This document shows, piece by piece, positions 1 to 8,056 of a stretch of DNA of 44,962 bases. Both the position numbers and the translations under genes were made by a program. Below the pieces are notes generated by a model. It worked only from the letters and a program-made list of their open reading frames with translations. It searched no databases and was not told the origin of the DNA. The first letter of the stretch is position 1; each line of letters opens with the position of its first letter. The stretch is from contig JAWVYS010000027.1 in the NCBI GenBank assembly GCA_033722555.1, forward strand, positions 1-44,962, in the 5' to 3' direction. Origin of the DNA: Brumimicrobium sp033722555 (lineage in GTDB: Bacteria > Bacteroidota > Bacteroidia > Flavobacteriales_D > Crocinitomicaceae).

Positions 1-202
1 CATCGTTTTTAACATAATCTCCACTGAAGGCGGGACGACCGTTCAGGAGAATAATTTTCTTTTTAAGGGCCTTTTTTATCCCCTTTCTCGTTGGAATAAT
101 TTTCAGTTTACCGGGAAGATAATCGTAAATTCTCTTCTTTGTTTCTTCCACTCCGTTTACCGAAATACTTTCAAGAATATTGTTGACGTCTTTATCACTC
201 AT
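1..202 (-). CDS. RluA-family pseudouridine synthase, N-terminal fragment (cut by window edge)
   Basis: Only the first 67 codons are inside the window, starting at an ATG at 202 and running off the left edge. The visible part has a helical N-terminus followed by an S4-like RNA-binding stretch (IPTRKGIKKAL, then IILLNGRPAFSGDYVKN). This pattern of a basic helix, a short strand with LNG and a turn before 'GD' is what I know from the N-terminal S4-type domain of Bacteroidota RluA-type synthases, which isomerise uridines in rRNA or tRNA. The catalytic domain with its essential Asp is outside the window, so the enzyme class is inferred from the S4-like segment alone. It is divergent from the flavin reductase-like gene, and a TAACTTTG box lies only 7 bases before the start. 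Confidence 0.6.
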   Translation of the reverse strand, partial: MSDKDVNNILESISVNGVEETKKRIYDYLPGKLKIIPTRKGIKKALKKKIILLNGRPAFSGDYVKND

Positions 203-209
203 GCTCCCT

Positions 210-217
210 CAAAGTTA
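210..217 (-). promoter_or_regulatory. Putative -7 box TAACTTTG for the RluA-type gene
   Basis: The minus strand reads TAACTTTG, matching the Bacteroidota -7 consensus TAnnTTTG. It ends 7 bases before the ATG at 202, so the predicted transcript would have almost no leader. The intervening AGGGAGC could instead act as a ribosome-binding sequence if the real promoter lies further upstream. Confidence 0.45.
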
Positions 218-289
218 GACTATTCCCTGTAACGAGCAACGGGGTTTAAAAAAAGAAGCACATTGATTTTTATTCACTGAGATTAAATT

Positions 290-297
290 TAACTTTG
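290..297 (+). promoter_or_regulatory. Putative -7 box TAACTTTG for the flavin reductase-like gene
   Basis: TAACTTTG matches TAnnTTTG and sits 17 bases before the ATG at 315, a spacing repeated at several other genes in this window. No convincing -33 TTTG is visible at the usual distance. Confidence 0.5.
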
Positions 298-314
298 CAG
301 TAAAAAGAAGAATT

Positions 315-1211
315 ATGTTAACGATAGATCCGAAAGAATTACCGGTCCCCACTCTTCATCACTATTTGCTTGGAGCTGTCGGCCCTCGACCCATTGCCTT
401 CGCTTCTACTGTTGACGAGGAAAACAAACCCAATCTTTCACCATTTAGTTTCTTCAATGTCTTCAGTGCGAACCCACCGATTCTCATTTTTTCTCCTGCC
501 CGAAGCGGCCGAACAAATACCACCAAGGATACATACAATAATGTAAAGAAGGTTCCCGAGTGTGTTATAAACGTAGTAAATTATGACATGGTGGAGCAGA
601 TGAGCCTGAGTTCTTCTCCCTATGAAAAAGGAGTTAATGAATTTATTAAAAGTGGATTGACTCCTGTCGCTTCCGATCTTGTAAAACCTTTTCGTGTAAA
701 AGAATCACCTGTACAGTTTGAATGTAAGGTTAACGAAGTAAAGGAACTCGGACACGAGGGCGGAGCGGGAAACCTTGTTATTTGCGAAGTGGTTCGTATA
801 CACATCGATGAGCAAGTACTTGATGGTAATAAAATGATTGATCAGCAGAAAATTGACCTGGTCGCAAGAATGGGTGGAAACTGGTATTGCCGGGCTGATA
901 TACATTCCATGTTTGAGGTTATCAAGCCGATCATGACCATTGGTATCGGCGTAGATCAGATTCCTGAAGACATTCGTAACAGTACGATCCTGACGGGTAA
1001 TGACCTCGGAAAATTGGGAGGGGTTACTGAGATCCCCAATGAAACTGAAGTTAATGAATTTAAGCTGATTGAATTATCAGAACTTTTTGTAACTTTAGAA
1101 GAGAATCCTGTCCAACTTGAACAAGAATTACATAAATTAGCAAAAACGCTTTTAAAGGAGAACAAGATCGAAGAAGCTTGGAAAACTTTACTGGCCTTTA
1201 ATAATCAATAA
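315..1211 (+). CDS. Flavin reductase-like FMN-binding split-barrel protein
   Basis: The 298-residue protein begins with a flavin reductase-like/DIM6-NTAB fold of about 200 residues. GPRPIAFAS (23-31) followed by NLSPFSFFNVFSANPP (about 40-55) is the characteristic FMN-contact region of this family, followed by SGRTNTTKDT. Family members bind FMN and reduce flavin or act as small oxidoreductases; the substrate cannot be read from the sequence. About 100 residues beyond the split barrel form a Glu-rich helical tail. No signal peptide is present, so it is cytoplasmic. The start is the ATG 17 bases after a TAACTTTG box. The next gene (DUF3127) follows after 13 bases, so the two are probably cotranscribed and end at the hairpin at 1622-1654. 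Confidence 0.88.
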   Translation: MLTIDPKELPVPTLHHYLLGAVGPRPIAFASTVDEENKPNLSPFSFFNVFSANPPILIFSPARSGRTNTTKDTYNNVKKVPECVINVVNYDMVEQMSLSSSPYEKGVNEFIKSGLTPVASDLVKPFRVKESPVQFECKVNEVKELGHEGGAGNLVICEVVRIHIDEQVLDGNKMIDQQKIDLVARMGGNWYCRADIHSMFEVIKPIMTIGIGVDQIPEDIRNSTILTGNDLGKLGGVTEIPNETEVNEFKLIELSELFVTLEENPVQLEQELHKLAKTLLKENKIEEAWKTLLAFNNQ

Positions 1212-1224
1212 AAATCAATAAAAT

Positions 1225-1599
1225 ATGTTTACCATTTCCGGAATTTTAAAAGTTAAGAATGACACTCAGGAGATATCCGATAAATTCAAGAAAAGAGAAT
1301 TTGTAGTAACGGATGCTTCAGGTAATTATCCGCAGGATATCCTGTTTCAACTCACGCAGGACAGAACAGATATGCTTGATGACATGAATGTGAATGATGT
1401 TGTAAATGTAACCTTTAATATTCGTGGAAGGGAATGGACAAGTCCGAAAGGAGAGGTTAAATATTTCAATTCGCTTGATGTCTGGAAAATAGAGAAGTCT
1501 CAGGGAGGAGGAGCCCCTACTCCATCAGATATTGCTCCTGCTTCTTCAGATAACGTTGAAACGCTGATTGAAGAAGGAGATGATGATCTTCCTTTCTAA
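1225..1599 (+). CDS. DUF3127 OB-fold-like protein with SSB-like acidic C-terminal tip
   Basis: The 124-residue protein has a compact beta-rich region (1-92) with features I associate with DUF3127: KFKKREFVV, a YPQDILFQ strand, NIRGREW and KGEVKYFNSLDVWKIE. It is followed by a Gly/Pro/Ser-rich linker (about 93-110) and an acidic end terminating in DDDLPF. That layout (OB-like domain, flexible linker, DDDxPF tip) copies single-stranded DNA-binding protein, whose last residues dock onto DNA-repair and replication partners. The domain assignment is from motif memory; ssDNA binding is inference and has not been shown by this sequence. It is probably cotranscribed with the flavin reductase-like gene 13 bases upstream and is followed by a strong hairpin terminator. 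Confidence 0.8.
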   Translation: MFTISGILKVKNDTQEISDKFKKREFVVTDASGNYPQDILFQLTQDRTDMLDDMNVNDVVNVTFNIRGREWTSPKGEVKYFNSLDVWKIEKSQGGGAPTPSDIAPASSDNVETLIEEGDDDLPF

Positions 1600-1621
1600 T
1601 GAAGAGCAATTAGAATTAGAA

Positions 1622-1654
1622 GGCTTTTCCCTCTTTGGGAGAGGCCTTTTTTTT
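1622..1654 (+). terminator. Rho-independent terminator after the DUF3127 gene
   Basis: A 10-bp stem with G-U pairs (GGCTTTTCCC with GGGAGAGGCC) and a 5-base loop is followed by eight Ts. The T run overlaps the stop codon of the converging NamZ-type gene by two bases. Confidence 0.85.
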
Positions 1655-2897
1655 AGTCGTATAGAAGATATTTTTTTCTTATTCGTTTAAATTTATTTAT
1701 ATCCTCTTCCCAGGATTCTCTAATCTCATCCTCTGTCTGCCCTTCGATAATCTGTCGTCGAAGGACATCACTTCCCGCCAGTTTATCAAAGAACTTTCCT
1801 TTATTTTCGAAAAAATCCTCGTCACCAAGATCATTATAGGCATCGATTAACCAATCCAATCTTATACGACCGTCGGGGATTTCCCTGCCTGTTTCAACGA
1901 GGTTTTTTCCGTAACATTCTTCACCTTCCAGCTTAGGACTTTTGGCTCCATATCCGGAAGTCGGCACAAAAACGTAATTATATTTTCTTTCAATGTTTCG
2001 AAGTTCCGGATGACCAAAGATTTCAAATGGATTATCCGTTCCACGACCCACACTAATTATGGTTCCTTCGAAAAAACAAAGGCTGGGATAAAGAGAGATC
2101 GCTTCATCACTTCTTAAATTCGGCGAAGGAGGGACAGGTATTGAGTAATCCATATAATGAGCATAATTCAGACATTCGAGAACCTGAAGTTCACATTCCA
2201 GATCTTCACCCAGCCAACCCTGGCCATTAATCATCTTACCGTATTCACCGATAGTCATTGCGTGAGTAACCGGAATGGGATGCATTCCGACGAAAGATTC
2301 AAATCCCTTTTTCAAAACGGGTCCGTCAATAACCTGTCCGTTTGGATTCGGCCTGTCAAGAATTATCAACGGAATATTCATTTCCGCGCACGCTTGCATG
2401 ACATAATGCAATGTTGAAATATAGGTATAGAATCTGGCTCCTACGTCCTGAAGATCAAAGATCATGAGTTCTATACCTTCAAGTTGTGACTCCTTGGGTT
2501 TTTTATTACTTCCGTACAACGATATTATTGGAAGTCCTGTTCTGGTGTCGACATCTGAAGAGATCTCTTCACCGGCATCTGCACTCCCCCTGAATCCATG
2601 TTCAGGAGAGAATACGGCACGAATACTCACCTCCCGGGACAACAAGCTATCAACCAGATGAGTTTCATTCACTAAGCTGGTCTGATTAGCCACTATACCT
2701 ACCGTTCTGGTATCGATGATTTTTATAAGTTCTTCAATACGACGAGCCCCCACAATGATTTCCTTCTCCTTCACCTCCGATTGCTGATCGGTTGATTCTG
2801 TCATATCGGATTCATTATCGGAAATTTCCACAACCGTTTGACAGGAAAGAAGGAAAAAGACAAAAAAACTTTTAAGGCAGAGACGCAATGAGTACAT
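1653..2897 (-). CDS. namZ: DUF1343/NamZ-type exo-beta-N-acetylmuramidase lipoprotein
   Basis: The protein begins with a hydrophobic segment ending in a lipobox (LLSC, Cys19 from the ATG at 2897), so it is predicted to be an envelope lipoprotein. After an acidic linker comes the DUF1343 fold: VGIVANQTS (67-75), the signature SPEHGFRG (97-104), YGSNKKP, FDLQDVGARFYTY and DRPNPNGQ. DUF1343 proteins are the GH171 family, whose Bacillus subtilis and Tannerella members remove terminal N-acetylmuramic acid from peptidoglycan fragments; the Glu of SPEHG is the likely catalytic acid. A GTG at 2903 is an alternative start. It is divergent from the FtsX-type permease with only 22 bases between starts. 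A peptidoglycan-recycling role is inferred from family. Confidence 0.87.
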   Translation of the reverse strand: MYSLRLCLKSFFVFFLLSCQTVVEISDNESDMTESTDQQSEVKEKEIIVGARRIEELIKIIDTRTVGIVANQTSLVNETHLVDSLLSREVSIRAVFSPEHGFRGSADAGEEISSDVDTRTGLPIISLYGSNKKPKESQLEGIELMIFDLQDVGARFYTYISTLHYVMQACAEMNIPLIILDRPNPNGQVIDGPVLKKGFESFVGMHPIPVTHAMTIGEYGKMINGQGWLGEDLECELQVLECLNYAHYMDYSIPVPPSPNLRSDEAISLYPSLCFFEGTIISVGRGTDNPFEIFGHPELRNIERKYNYVFVPTSGYGAKSPKLEGEECYGKNLVETGREIPDGRIRLDWLIDAYNDLGDEDFFENKGKFFDKLAGSDVLRRQIIEGQTEDEIRESWEEDINKFKRIRKKYLLYD

Positions 2898-2919
2898 TAG
2901 CACGAGTTTTTAGGTAAAC

Positions 2920-4620
2920 ATGAGCAAAGAATATTTTATAGCGAAAAAAATATATCAAGGTAAAAGCGAAGATAAGAAAGTTTCCCAACCTATCATGCGT
3001 ATTTCTCGCCTAAGCATAATCCTTGCCATGATCATCAATATTGTAACGGTAGCAGTAATTACAGGTTTTCAGAATCAGGTGAAAGACAAGGTAACCGGTT
3101 TCGGTTCACACGCTACAATTATGAAAGCAGGAGAAGGTTCCATCTTCGAATCTGCACCGATAATTTATGATTCGACGATAGTTGATACCGTTGAATCGAT
3201 TCAGGGTGTAAATCACGTACAGACCTTTGCCTATAAACCGGCATTACTGCAATCCGAACCCGATACGGTATATTACAGCATACGAGAAAAAGACACCTTT
3301 CAAATTCAGCAGGAAATCCATGGCGTAGTGGTTAAAGGAGTAGGAAAAGATTTCAAGTGGGATTTCTTTCAGGAGCACATGATCAAGGGACGGATTCCAA
3401 ACGTAAAAGACAGTGTGGCCACGGATGAAATTGCTGTTTCCTCGAGAATAGCGAGGGATCTTAAGCTTGAGGTTGGTGAGCGCGTAAGTACTTTTTTCGT
3501 TAAATCGAGTCCTATCAAGCTTAAGTACACAGTGGTTGGAATCTTCGAGACCGGCCTTGAAGAATTTGATCGTCAGATTGTACTGGGTGATATTCGAAAT
3601 GTTCAGGAGCTCAATGATTGGGGAATTCAGGCTGCCATACGAGTAGCTGACACCGTAAACAAGGACGGTCAATTCATCATATACGCGGATGTGCGCGGAG
3701 GAAACGGCAATTACAGATACGACTGGGGAGAAGGTTTTGAAACCGCAAGAGGTTTTACTTTTTGCGACACAAAAGATACTACCATAAGGCTCGTTGCATC
3801 TGATTACTGGATGTTTATTGACGGTCGGGGTGAAGAAAATACCATCCCTGATACTGCCTTTTTGCATATAGAAGTTACAGGAAACAAGTTTCTACCCTGT
3901 TATCCTTTGGAGACCGAAAATGGGGAGATTAAAAGAAAGTATCTCAACGCAAGGGGCACAAAATTTTCAGTGGATATCAAGGGCGGCAAGAAGGTTACGT
4001 TTACTTATGAAGACGGCAATGGCAGTCATGATAAATATGTTGGGGGCTATGAAATACTTGTGGATGATTTCAGTAAATTACCTCAAATCACCGACGAGAT
4101 AAAAAAGGCCATATATTTTCTCGACCAGGAGGAAAGAAGCGACTACAGAGTTCGTACAATTATAGAGGATCAAAACGAGATCTTTTTATGGCTGGATTTT
4201 CTGGATCTGAACGTAATTATAATCCTTGTTTTGATGATACTCATAGGAACCATCAATATGGGTTCAGGACTGTTGGTTCTTATAATAACAAAAACACAGT
4301 TTATTGGATTATTAAAAGCACTCGGAGCAACCAACTGGACAGTTCGAAAAATTTTCCTTCATCAGGCAGTATTCATTATTCTCAAAGGAATGTTTTGGGG
4401 AAATATCATAGGAATTGGCCTTTGTCTGCTACAATATTATTTCACGCTGATTCCATTAAATCCGAAGGTTTACTACCTCAATGCTGTTCCAATCGAACTA
4501 AATGCCTGGTATTTGGTTCTGCTGAATGTAGGAACCCTGATCGTTTGTACGGCTACCCTGATCATTCCGTCCTATGTTATAACGAAGATCACACCGATCA
4601 AAGCACTGAAATTCGATTAA
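2920..4620 (+). CDS. FtsX/LolC-type ABC transporter permease with inserted beta-rich domain
   Basis: This is a 566-residue inner-membrane permease. A first transmembrane segment (about 30-50) is followed by a MacB-like periplasmic domain and three more transmembrane segments (about 431-452, 470-500, 532-555). The cytoplasmic coupling motif LLKALGATNWTVRKIF lies between segments 2 and 3 and the protein ends in PIKALKFD, both typical of FtsX/LolC/E permeases involved in lipoprotein release or related envelope transport. Bacteroidota homologues I know are about 400 residues; this one carries about 135 extra residues (about 236-371) inside the periplasmic domain, resembling SprB/PKD-type beta-sandwich repeats. 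No ATPase gene is adjacent. The stop overlaps that of the converging lhgO by 4 bases. Confidence 0.85.
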   Translation: MSKEYFIAKKIYQGKSEDKKVSQPIMRISRLSIILAMIINIVTVAVITGFQNQVKDKVTGFGSHATIMKAGEGSIFESAPIIYDSTIVDTVESIQGVNHVQTFAYKPALLQSEPDTVYYSIREKDTFQIQQEIHGVVVKGVGKDFKWDFFQEHMIKGRIPNVKDSVATDEIAVSSRIARDLKLEVGERVSTFFVKSSPIKLKYTVVGIFETGLEEFDRQIVLGDIRNVQELNDWGIQAAIRVADTVNKDGQFIIYADVRGGNGNYRYDWGEGFETARGFTFCDTKDTTIRLVASDYWMFIDGRGEENTIPDTAFLHIEVTGNKFLPCYPLETENGEIKRKYLNARGTKFSVDIKGGKKVTFTYEDGNGSHDKYVGGYEILVDDFSKLPQITDEIKKAIYFLDQEERSDYRVRTIIEDQNEIFLWLDFLDLNVIIILVLMILIGTINMGSGLLVLIITKTQFIGLLKALGATNWTVRKIFLHQAVFIILKGMFWGNIIGIGLCLLQYYFTLIPLNPKVYYLNAVPIELNAWYLVLLNVGTLIVCTATLIIPSYVITKITPIKALKFD

Positions 4621-5855
4621 ACCGTAGGGGATAAATCTTTTAATCCGAAATGAATTTCGGCCTGTTCCACTATCTGTCCACCTATGGCTAGTGAAGCCGT
4701 GGCGGCAGGAGAAGGAGCATTCAAAACGTGGATAGAATTTTTATGATATTCTATTCTAAAATCATCCCGGGTATCACCGTCTTTTCCTAAAAGCAAGGCA
4801 CGAACGCCTGACCTTCCGGGCTTAATATCCTCCATTGTAAGCGACGGTATAAGCCGCTGAAGTGTTTTAAGAAATAGTCGTTTAGAAAAAGCCCTTCTAT
4901 ATTCATTGATACCGAAACTCATATTATTGAAAAACAGTTTCCATGTTCCACCATAAGATAAGGCATCAGCTGTATCTTTCCAGTTGAAATCAGTTTTATT
5001 GTATCCTTCCCTTTTAAAGGTAAAAACAGCGTTCGGTCCGCACTCTATTTCTCCGTTTGTCATTCGGGTGAAATGGACACCCAGAAAAGGAAAATCAGGG
5101 TTTGGAACCGGATAAATAAGGTTCTTCACCTTATATTTACCTTGATCGGTAAGTTCATAATAATCGCCTCGGAAACCAACGACTTTCTCCTTGAGTTCAA
5201 CACCGTCCTTTTTAGCAAGTCTATCAGCGTGGAGCCCCGCACAAAATATTAGATATTTAGCTCGATACTTACTGATGTTTGTCACGAGTGTCGAATAGTC
5301 CTCTCCCCGTTCAATCGCAATCACCTCCTCGCCAAGAACAGTTTTAGATTTTTGGTTAATACCCAAAGCATTTTCCACCATCTTTTCGGTAGCCTTTGGA
5401 AAATCAATAATGCCCGTTACAGGAACCCAAATTCCCGCCACGCCCTCTACATGAGGCTCGTGCTCCTTAATCTGCTTTGCATCAATTTTCTCAATTCCTT
5501 CTATCTTATTTTCTAAACCCGTTTGAAATATTTTTTCCAAATAGGGCAATTCACTCTTGTCAGCTGCAACCACGACCTTGCCGCAAACATCGTGAGGAAC
5601 TTTATTCTCTTTGGCAAACTGTACCAGTTCATGCCTTCCCTGAACACAGTTCTTCGCCTTTAGAGAGCCAGGTTTGTAATAGAGTCCGGAATGAATAACA
5701 CCTGAATTATGGCCTGTCTGATGAGCAGCAAATCGTTTTTCTTTCTCAATTAAGACGATTATAAGGTCAGGGTATTTTTTCTGCATTTTATACAAAGTTG
5801 CGGCACCTACTATACCTCCACCTATTATTGCTATATCAAAAAGTTCAGTTTCCAA
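4617..5855 (-). CDS. lhgO: L-2-hydroxyglutarate oxidase (LhgO family)
   Basis: This 412-residue FAD-dependent oxidoreductase of the DAO fold has an N-terminal dinucleotide-binding motif (IIGGGIVGAAT, about 10-20), then HQTGHNSGVIHSGLYY and PGSLKAKNCVQG, which are diagnostic of LhgO/YgaF. The C-terminal KPGRSGVRALLL and NAPSPAATASLAIG complete the family pattern. The family oxidises L-2-hydroxyglutarate to 2-oxoglutarate, passing electrons to the respiratory quinone pool, and removes a metabolic by-product. The start is TTG: an in-frame TAA lies just upstream, no ATG precedes the FAD motif, and a TAATTTTG box sits 17 bases before the TTG, the same spacing as at other genes here. Confidence 0.92.
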   Translation of the reverse strand: METELFDIAIIGGGIVGAATLYKMQKKYPDLIIVLIEKEKRFAAHQTGHNSGVIHSGLYYKPGSLKAKNCVQGRHELVQFAKENKVPHDVCGKVVVAADKSELPYLEKIFQTGLENKIEGIEKIDAKQIKEHEPHVEGVAGIWVPVTGIIDFPKATEKMVENALGINQKSKTVLGEEVIAIERGEDYSTLVTNISKYRAKYLIFCAGLHADRLAKKDGVELKEKVVGFRGDYYELTDQGKYKVKNLIYPVPNPDFPFLGVHFTRMTNGEIECGPNAVFTFKREGYNKTDFNWKDTADALSYGGTWKLFFNNMSFGINEYRRAFSKRLFLKTLQRLIPSLTMEDIKPGRSGVRALLLGKDGDTRDDFRIEYHKNSIHVLNAPSPAATASLAIGGQIVEQAEIHFGLKDLSPTV

Positions 5856-5872
5856 TTTCAGTTATTTTCGCG

Positions 5873-5880
5873 CAAAATTA
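5873..5880 (-). promoter_or_regulatory. Putative -7 box TAATTTTG for lhgO
   Basis: Minus-strand TAATTTTG ends 17 bases before the TTG start of lhgO. The match to TAnnTTTG and the recurring 17-base spacing support both the box and the unusual start codon. Confidence 0.5.
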
Positions 5881-5960
5881 ATAAAGACTAATCATTAAAG
5901 GAAATATTAATTGTCTCAAAGGAAACTTTTGATTTACTCTTATAGCTATCAAAATAGTCA

Positions 5961-5968
5961 TAATTTTA
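5961..5968 (+). promoter_or_regulatory. Possible -7 box TAATTTTA next to a start codon
   Basis: TAATTTTA is one base off the TAnnTTTG consensus and is followed after four bases by the ATG at 5973. If used, transcription would begin at or next to the start codon, giving a leaderless message. Confidence 0.3.
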
Positions 5969-5972
5969 CAGT

Positions 5973-6605
5973 ATGAAGATCGATAAGGATTTAAAACAGG
6001 CCCTGTGTGAACTTCCGACGGCAGAAAAGGATAAATTACTAATCCGATTAATAAAGCGCGACAAAAAATTAATTAAACGCTTTCAGTACGAGTTAACCGG
6101 GGATTTTACCAAACAAGAACTCCAGACTGAGTTCAGGAATAAACTGGAATCCATATTCAGTGATTTAAAATCAGAAAGGGCCGGTTCCCGTGAAATCTCC
6201 GGTAAATTAAGAAACCTGAGCGGCGAAATTTCCGGCTACTTATTTACCACCGGGGATAAATACGGAGAAATAGAACTAAATCTCTACCTGCTTAACAGAG
6301 CAGTTGAGGTTTTTCACGATGAACTCAACAGATACATTAACTCTGTGAACGGTGACAAACTTCTTGTTTATCTTATAAATAAGGTTTTTAATTTACGCAT
6401 TCTACTTCAAAAGTTGCCTTCAGATCTATTTATGGATTTCGAAGACGCACTCAATCAATTATTTAAAGGATTTTCTAACAATGAAGCACTGATGATTACT
6501 TCAACGCATCATGGTTTCGACCTGAACTGGATCATCAGCGAAAAATTACCGGAAAACATTCTTGAGATACGAAAAGATCTTCGTGCAAGAGGATATTTGA
6601 AATAA
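5973..6605 (+). CDS. Uncharacterised cytoplasmic helical protein
   Basis: I do not recognise this 210-residue protein. It has no signal peptide or transmembrane segment, is Lys/Glu-rich and predicted mostly helical. The N-terminus (ALCELPTAEKDKLLIRLIKRDK) resembles the 'cell-autonomous' helical beginnings of several small Bacteroidota proteins of unknown function, but I cannot name a family. A Gly/Tyr stretch around 86-98 (SGYLFTTGDKYG) breaks two helical halves. It precedes the AtoE-type transporter by 16 bases and is probably cotranscribed with it. The ATG is preceded by a TAATTTTA box at 4 bases. Codon use looks like that of its neighbours, so it is probably native. Confidence 0.75.
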   Translation: MKIDKDLKQALCELPTAEKDKLLIRLIKRDKKLIKRFQYELTGDFTKQELQTEFRNKLESIFSDLKSERAGSREISGKLRNLSGEISGYLFTTGDKYGEIELNLYLLNRAVEVFHDELNRYINSVNGDKLLVYLINKVFNLRILLQKLPSDLFMDFEDALNQLFKGFSNNEALMITSTHHGFDLNWIISEKLPENILEIRKDLRARGYLK

Positions 6606-6621
6606 AGAAAACAATTAGTCA

Positions 6622-8025
6622 ATGACGCGGATATCTCAAAAATATACGGAAGTGTTTAAAAAGATCCTGCCAAGTCCTTTTACAATCGCAGTATTACTCA
6701 CCCTCTTCACGATAATCCTTGCTTTGTTTCTTACAAAACCTGATGACGAAGGATACGGGAATTATCTGGTTTACCTTCTTACCTCCTGGGAATCCGGACT
6801 CTGGGACGATTCCGCCGGTGGACTCTACTTCGCTTTTCAAATGATGCTGATCCTTGTTTTGGGACATGTTCTTGCGCTAACTCCACAGATAAACAGATTA
6901 ATTAAAGTCTTACTTTCCTACTGTAAGGATACACCGAGTAGTGTTTTCGTGGTAGCTTTCGGAGCTATTGTAATGGGCTTATTCAACTGGGGGTTGGGAC
7001 TAATATTCGGAGCTATCCTCGCAAGAAAGGTCGGAGAGAAATTTGCTGCCCTGAAGCGTCCTGTAAATTATGGAATGGTGGGAGCAGCAGCGTATGCCAC
7101 CATGATGGTATGGCACGGAGGACTGTCGGGAAGTGCGACCACAAAAGCCATGGAAAGTGGTTATATACCCGAGATGATGAGGAGCATGGGAACATCGGGA
7201 AATTATCCGGAATTTATTCCTTTTGAATCTACGATAGGTTCTATCACGAATATAATTGTAAGCCTTCTATGCATTACAGTGATTCCGCTTTTTCTTTATT
7301 TCCTTTCAAAACGATCAGGCAAGGGAGAAGTACTTCATTTTCAACAAACATTTGGTAAGGATACTGAATCGTATGGAGATAATCTTAAAGGTGCAGAAAA
7401 ACTGGATGCCAGTAAAATATTTGGGATGTTGCTCGGAACGATAATCTTACTTATTGCCTTATACAAAGCCTTCACTTACGAAGGTATAAGTCGGATGGGG
7501 TTTATAAATCTGAATTTCATCAACTTAAGCCTGCTTGGACTTGCACTCTTTTTTCATCGTTCAATTTTTAGATTTTCGGCCGCTGTTCAACAGGCAATCG
7601 GTGATATTTCAGGGATTTTAATTCAATTCCCTCTTTATTTTGGAATTCTGGGAATAATGAAAAGCAGTGGCTTGATAGAACTATTTTCCGACGGAATTAT
7701 TCAGGTAGCCACGGATTATTCTCTTCCTTTTTTCACCTTCATAAGTGCAGGACTCGTAAACTTTTTCGTGCCTAGCGGAGGTGGACAATGGGCGATTCAG
7801 GGGCCCATCCTCATTGAAGCCGCTTCACAATTAAACGCCGACCTCCCAAAAACCATTCTTGCCATGGCTTACGGTGATCAATTAACCAATATGCTTCAGC
7901 CATTCTGGGCACTGCCATTATTGGGAATTACAGGTCTGAAGCCTCATCAGATTCTTCCCTATACCTTCGTGCTTTTCTTACTGGGACTAGTTATTTTCGG
8001 GAGTATCTTACTGGTTGATTTTTGA
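6622..8025 (+). CDS. atoE: AtoE-type short-chain fatty acid transporter
   Basis: This 467-residue integral membrane protein has about a dozen hydrophobic segments. The opening PSPFTIAVLLTLFT, the central FNWGLGLIFGAILARKVG and MVWHGGLSGSATTKAM, and the C-terminal VNFFVPSGGGQWAIQGP followed by GDQLTNMLQPFWALPLLGI are the conserved stretches of the AtoE/TIGR00366 family. E. coli AtoE imports short-chain fatty acids such as acetoacetate and butyrate. No ato catabolic genes are adjacent here, so the actual substrate is uncertain. It follows the unknown 210-residue protein by 16 bases and converges on the glycosyltransferase that ends 31 bases later. Confidence 0.9.
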   Translation: MTRISQKYTEVFKKILPSPFTIAVLLTLFTIILALFLTKPDDEGYGNYLVYLLTSWESGLWDDSAGGLYFAFQMMLILVLGHVLALTPQINRLIKVLLSYCKDTPSSVFVVAFGAIVMGLFNWGLGLIFGAILARKVGEKFAALKRPVNYGMVGAAAYATMMVWHGGLSGSATTKAMESGYIPEMMRSMGTSGNYPEFIPFESTIGSITNIIVSLLCITVIPLFLYFLSKRSGKGEVLHFQQTFGKDTESYGDNLKGAEKLDASKIFGMLLGTIILLIALYKAFTYEGISRMGFINLNFINLSLLGLALFFHRSIFRFSAAVQQAIGDISGILIQFPLYFGILGIMKSSGLIELFSDGIIQVATDYSLPFFTFISAGLVNFFVPSGGGQWAIQGPILIEAASQLNADLPKTILAMAYGDQLTNMLQPFWALPLLGITGLKPHQILPYTFVLFLLGLVIFGSILLVDF

Positions 8026-8056
8026 AGGGGAAAATATCGCATTACCTGGTCCTGGT

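Noticed and set aside
3244..3867. 207-residue minus-strand frame
   Set aside because: It lies antisense inside the permease gene; no signal peptide or domain pattern, no promoter or spacing of its own.
4188..4634. 148-residue plus-strand frame overlapping the C-terminal part of the FtsX-type permease
   Set aside because: It is in another frame inside a clear membrane protein, has no coherent domain and is compositionally unlike its neighbours.
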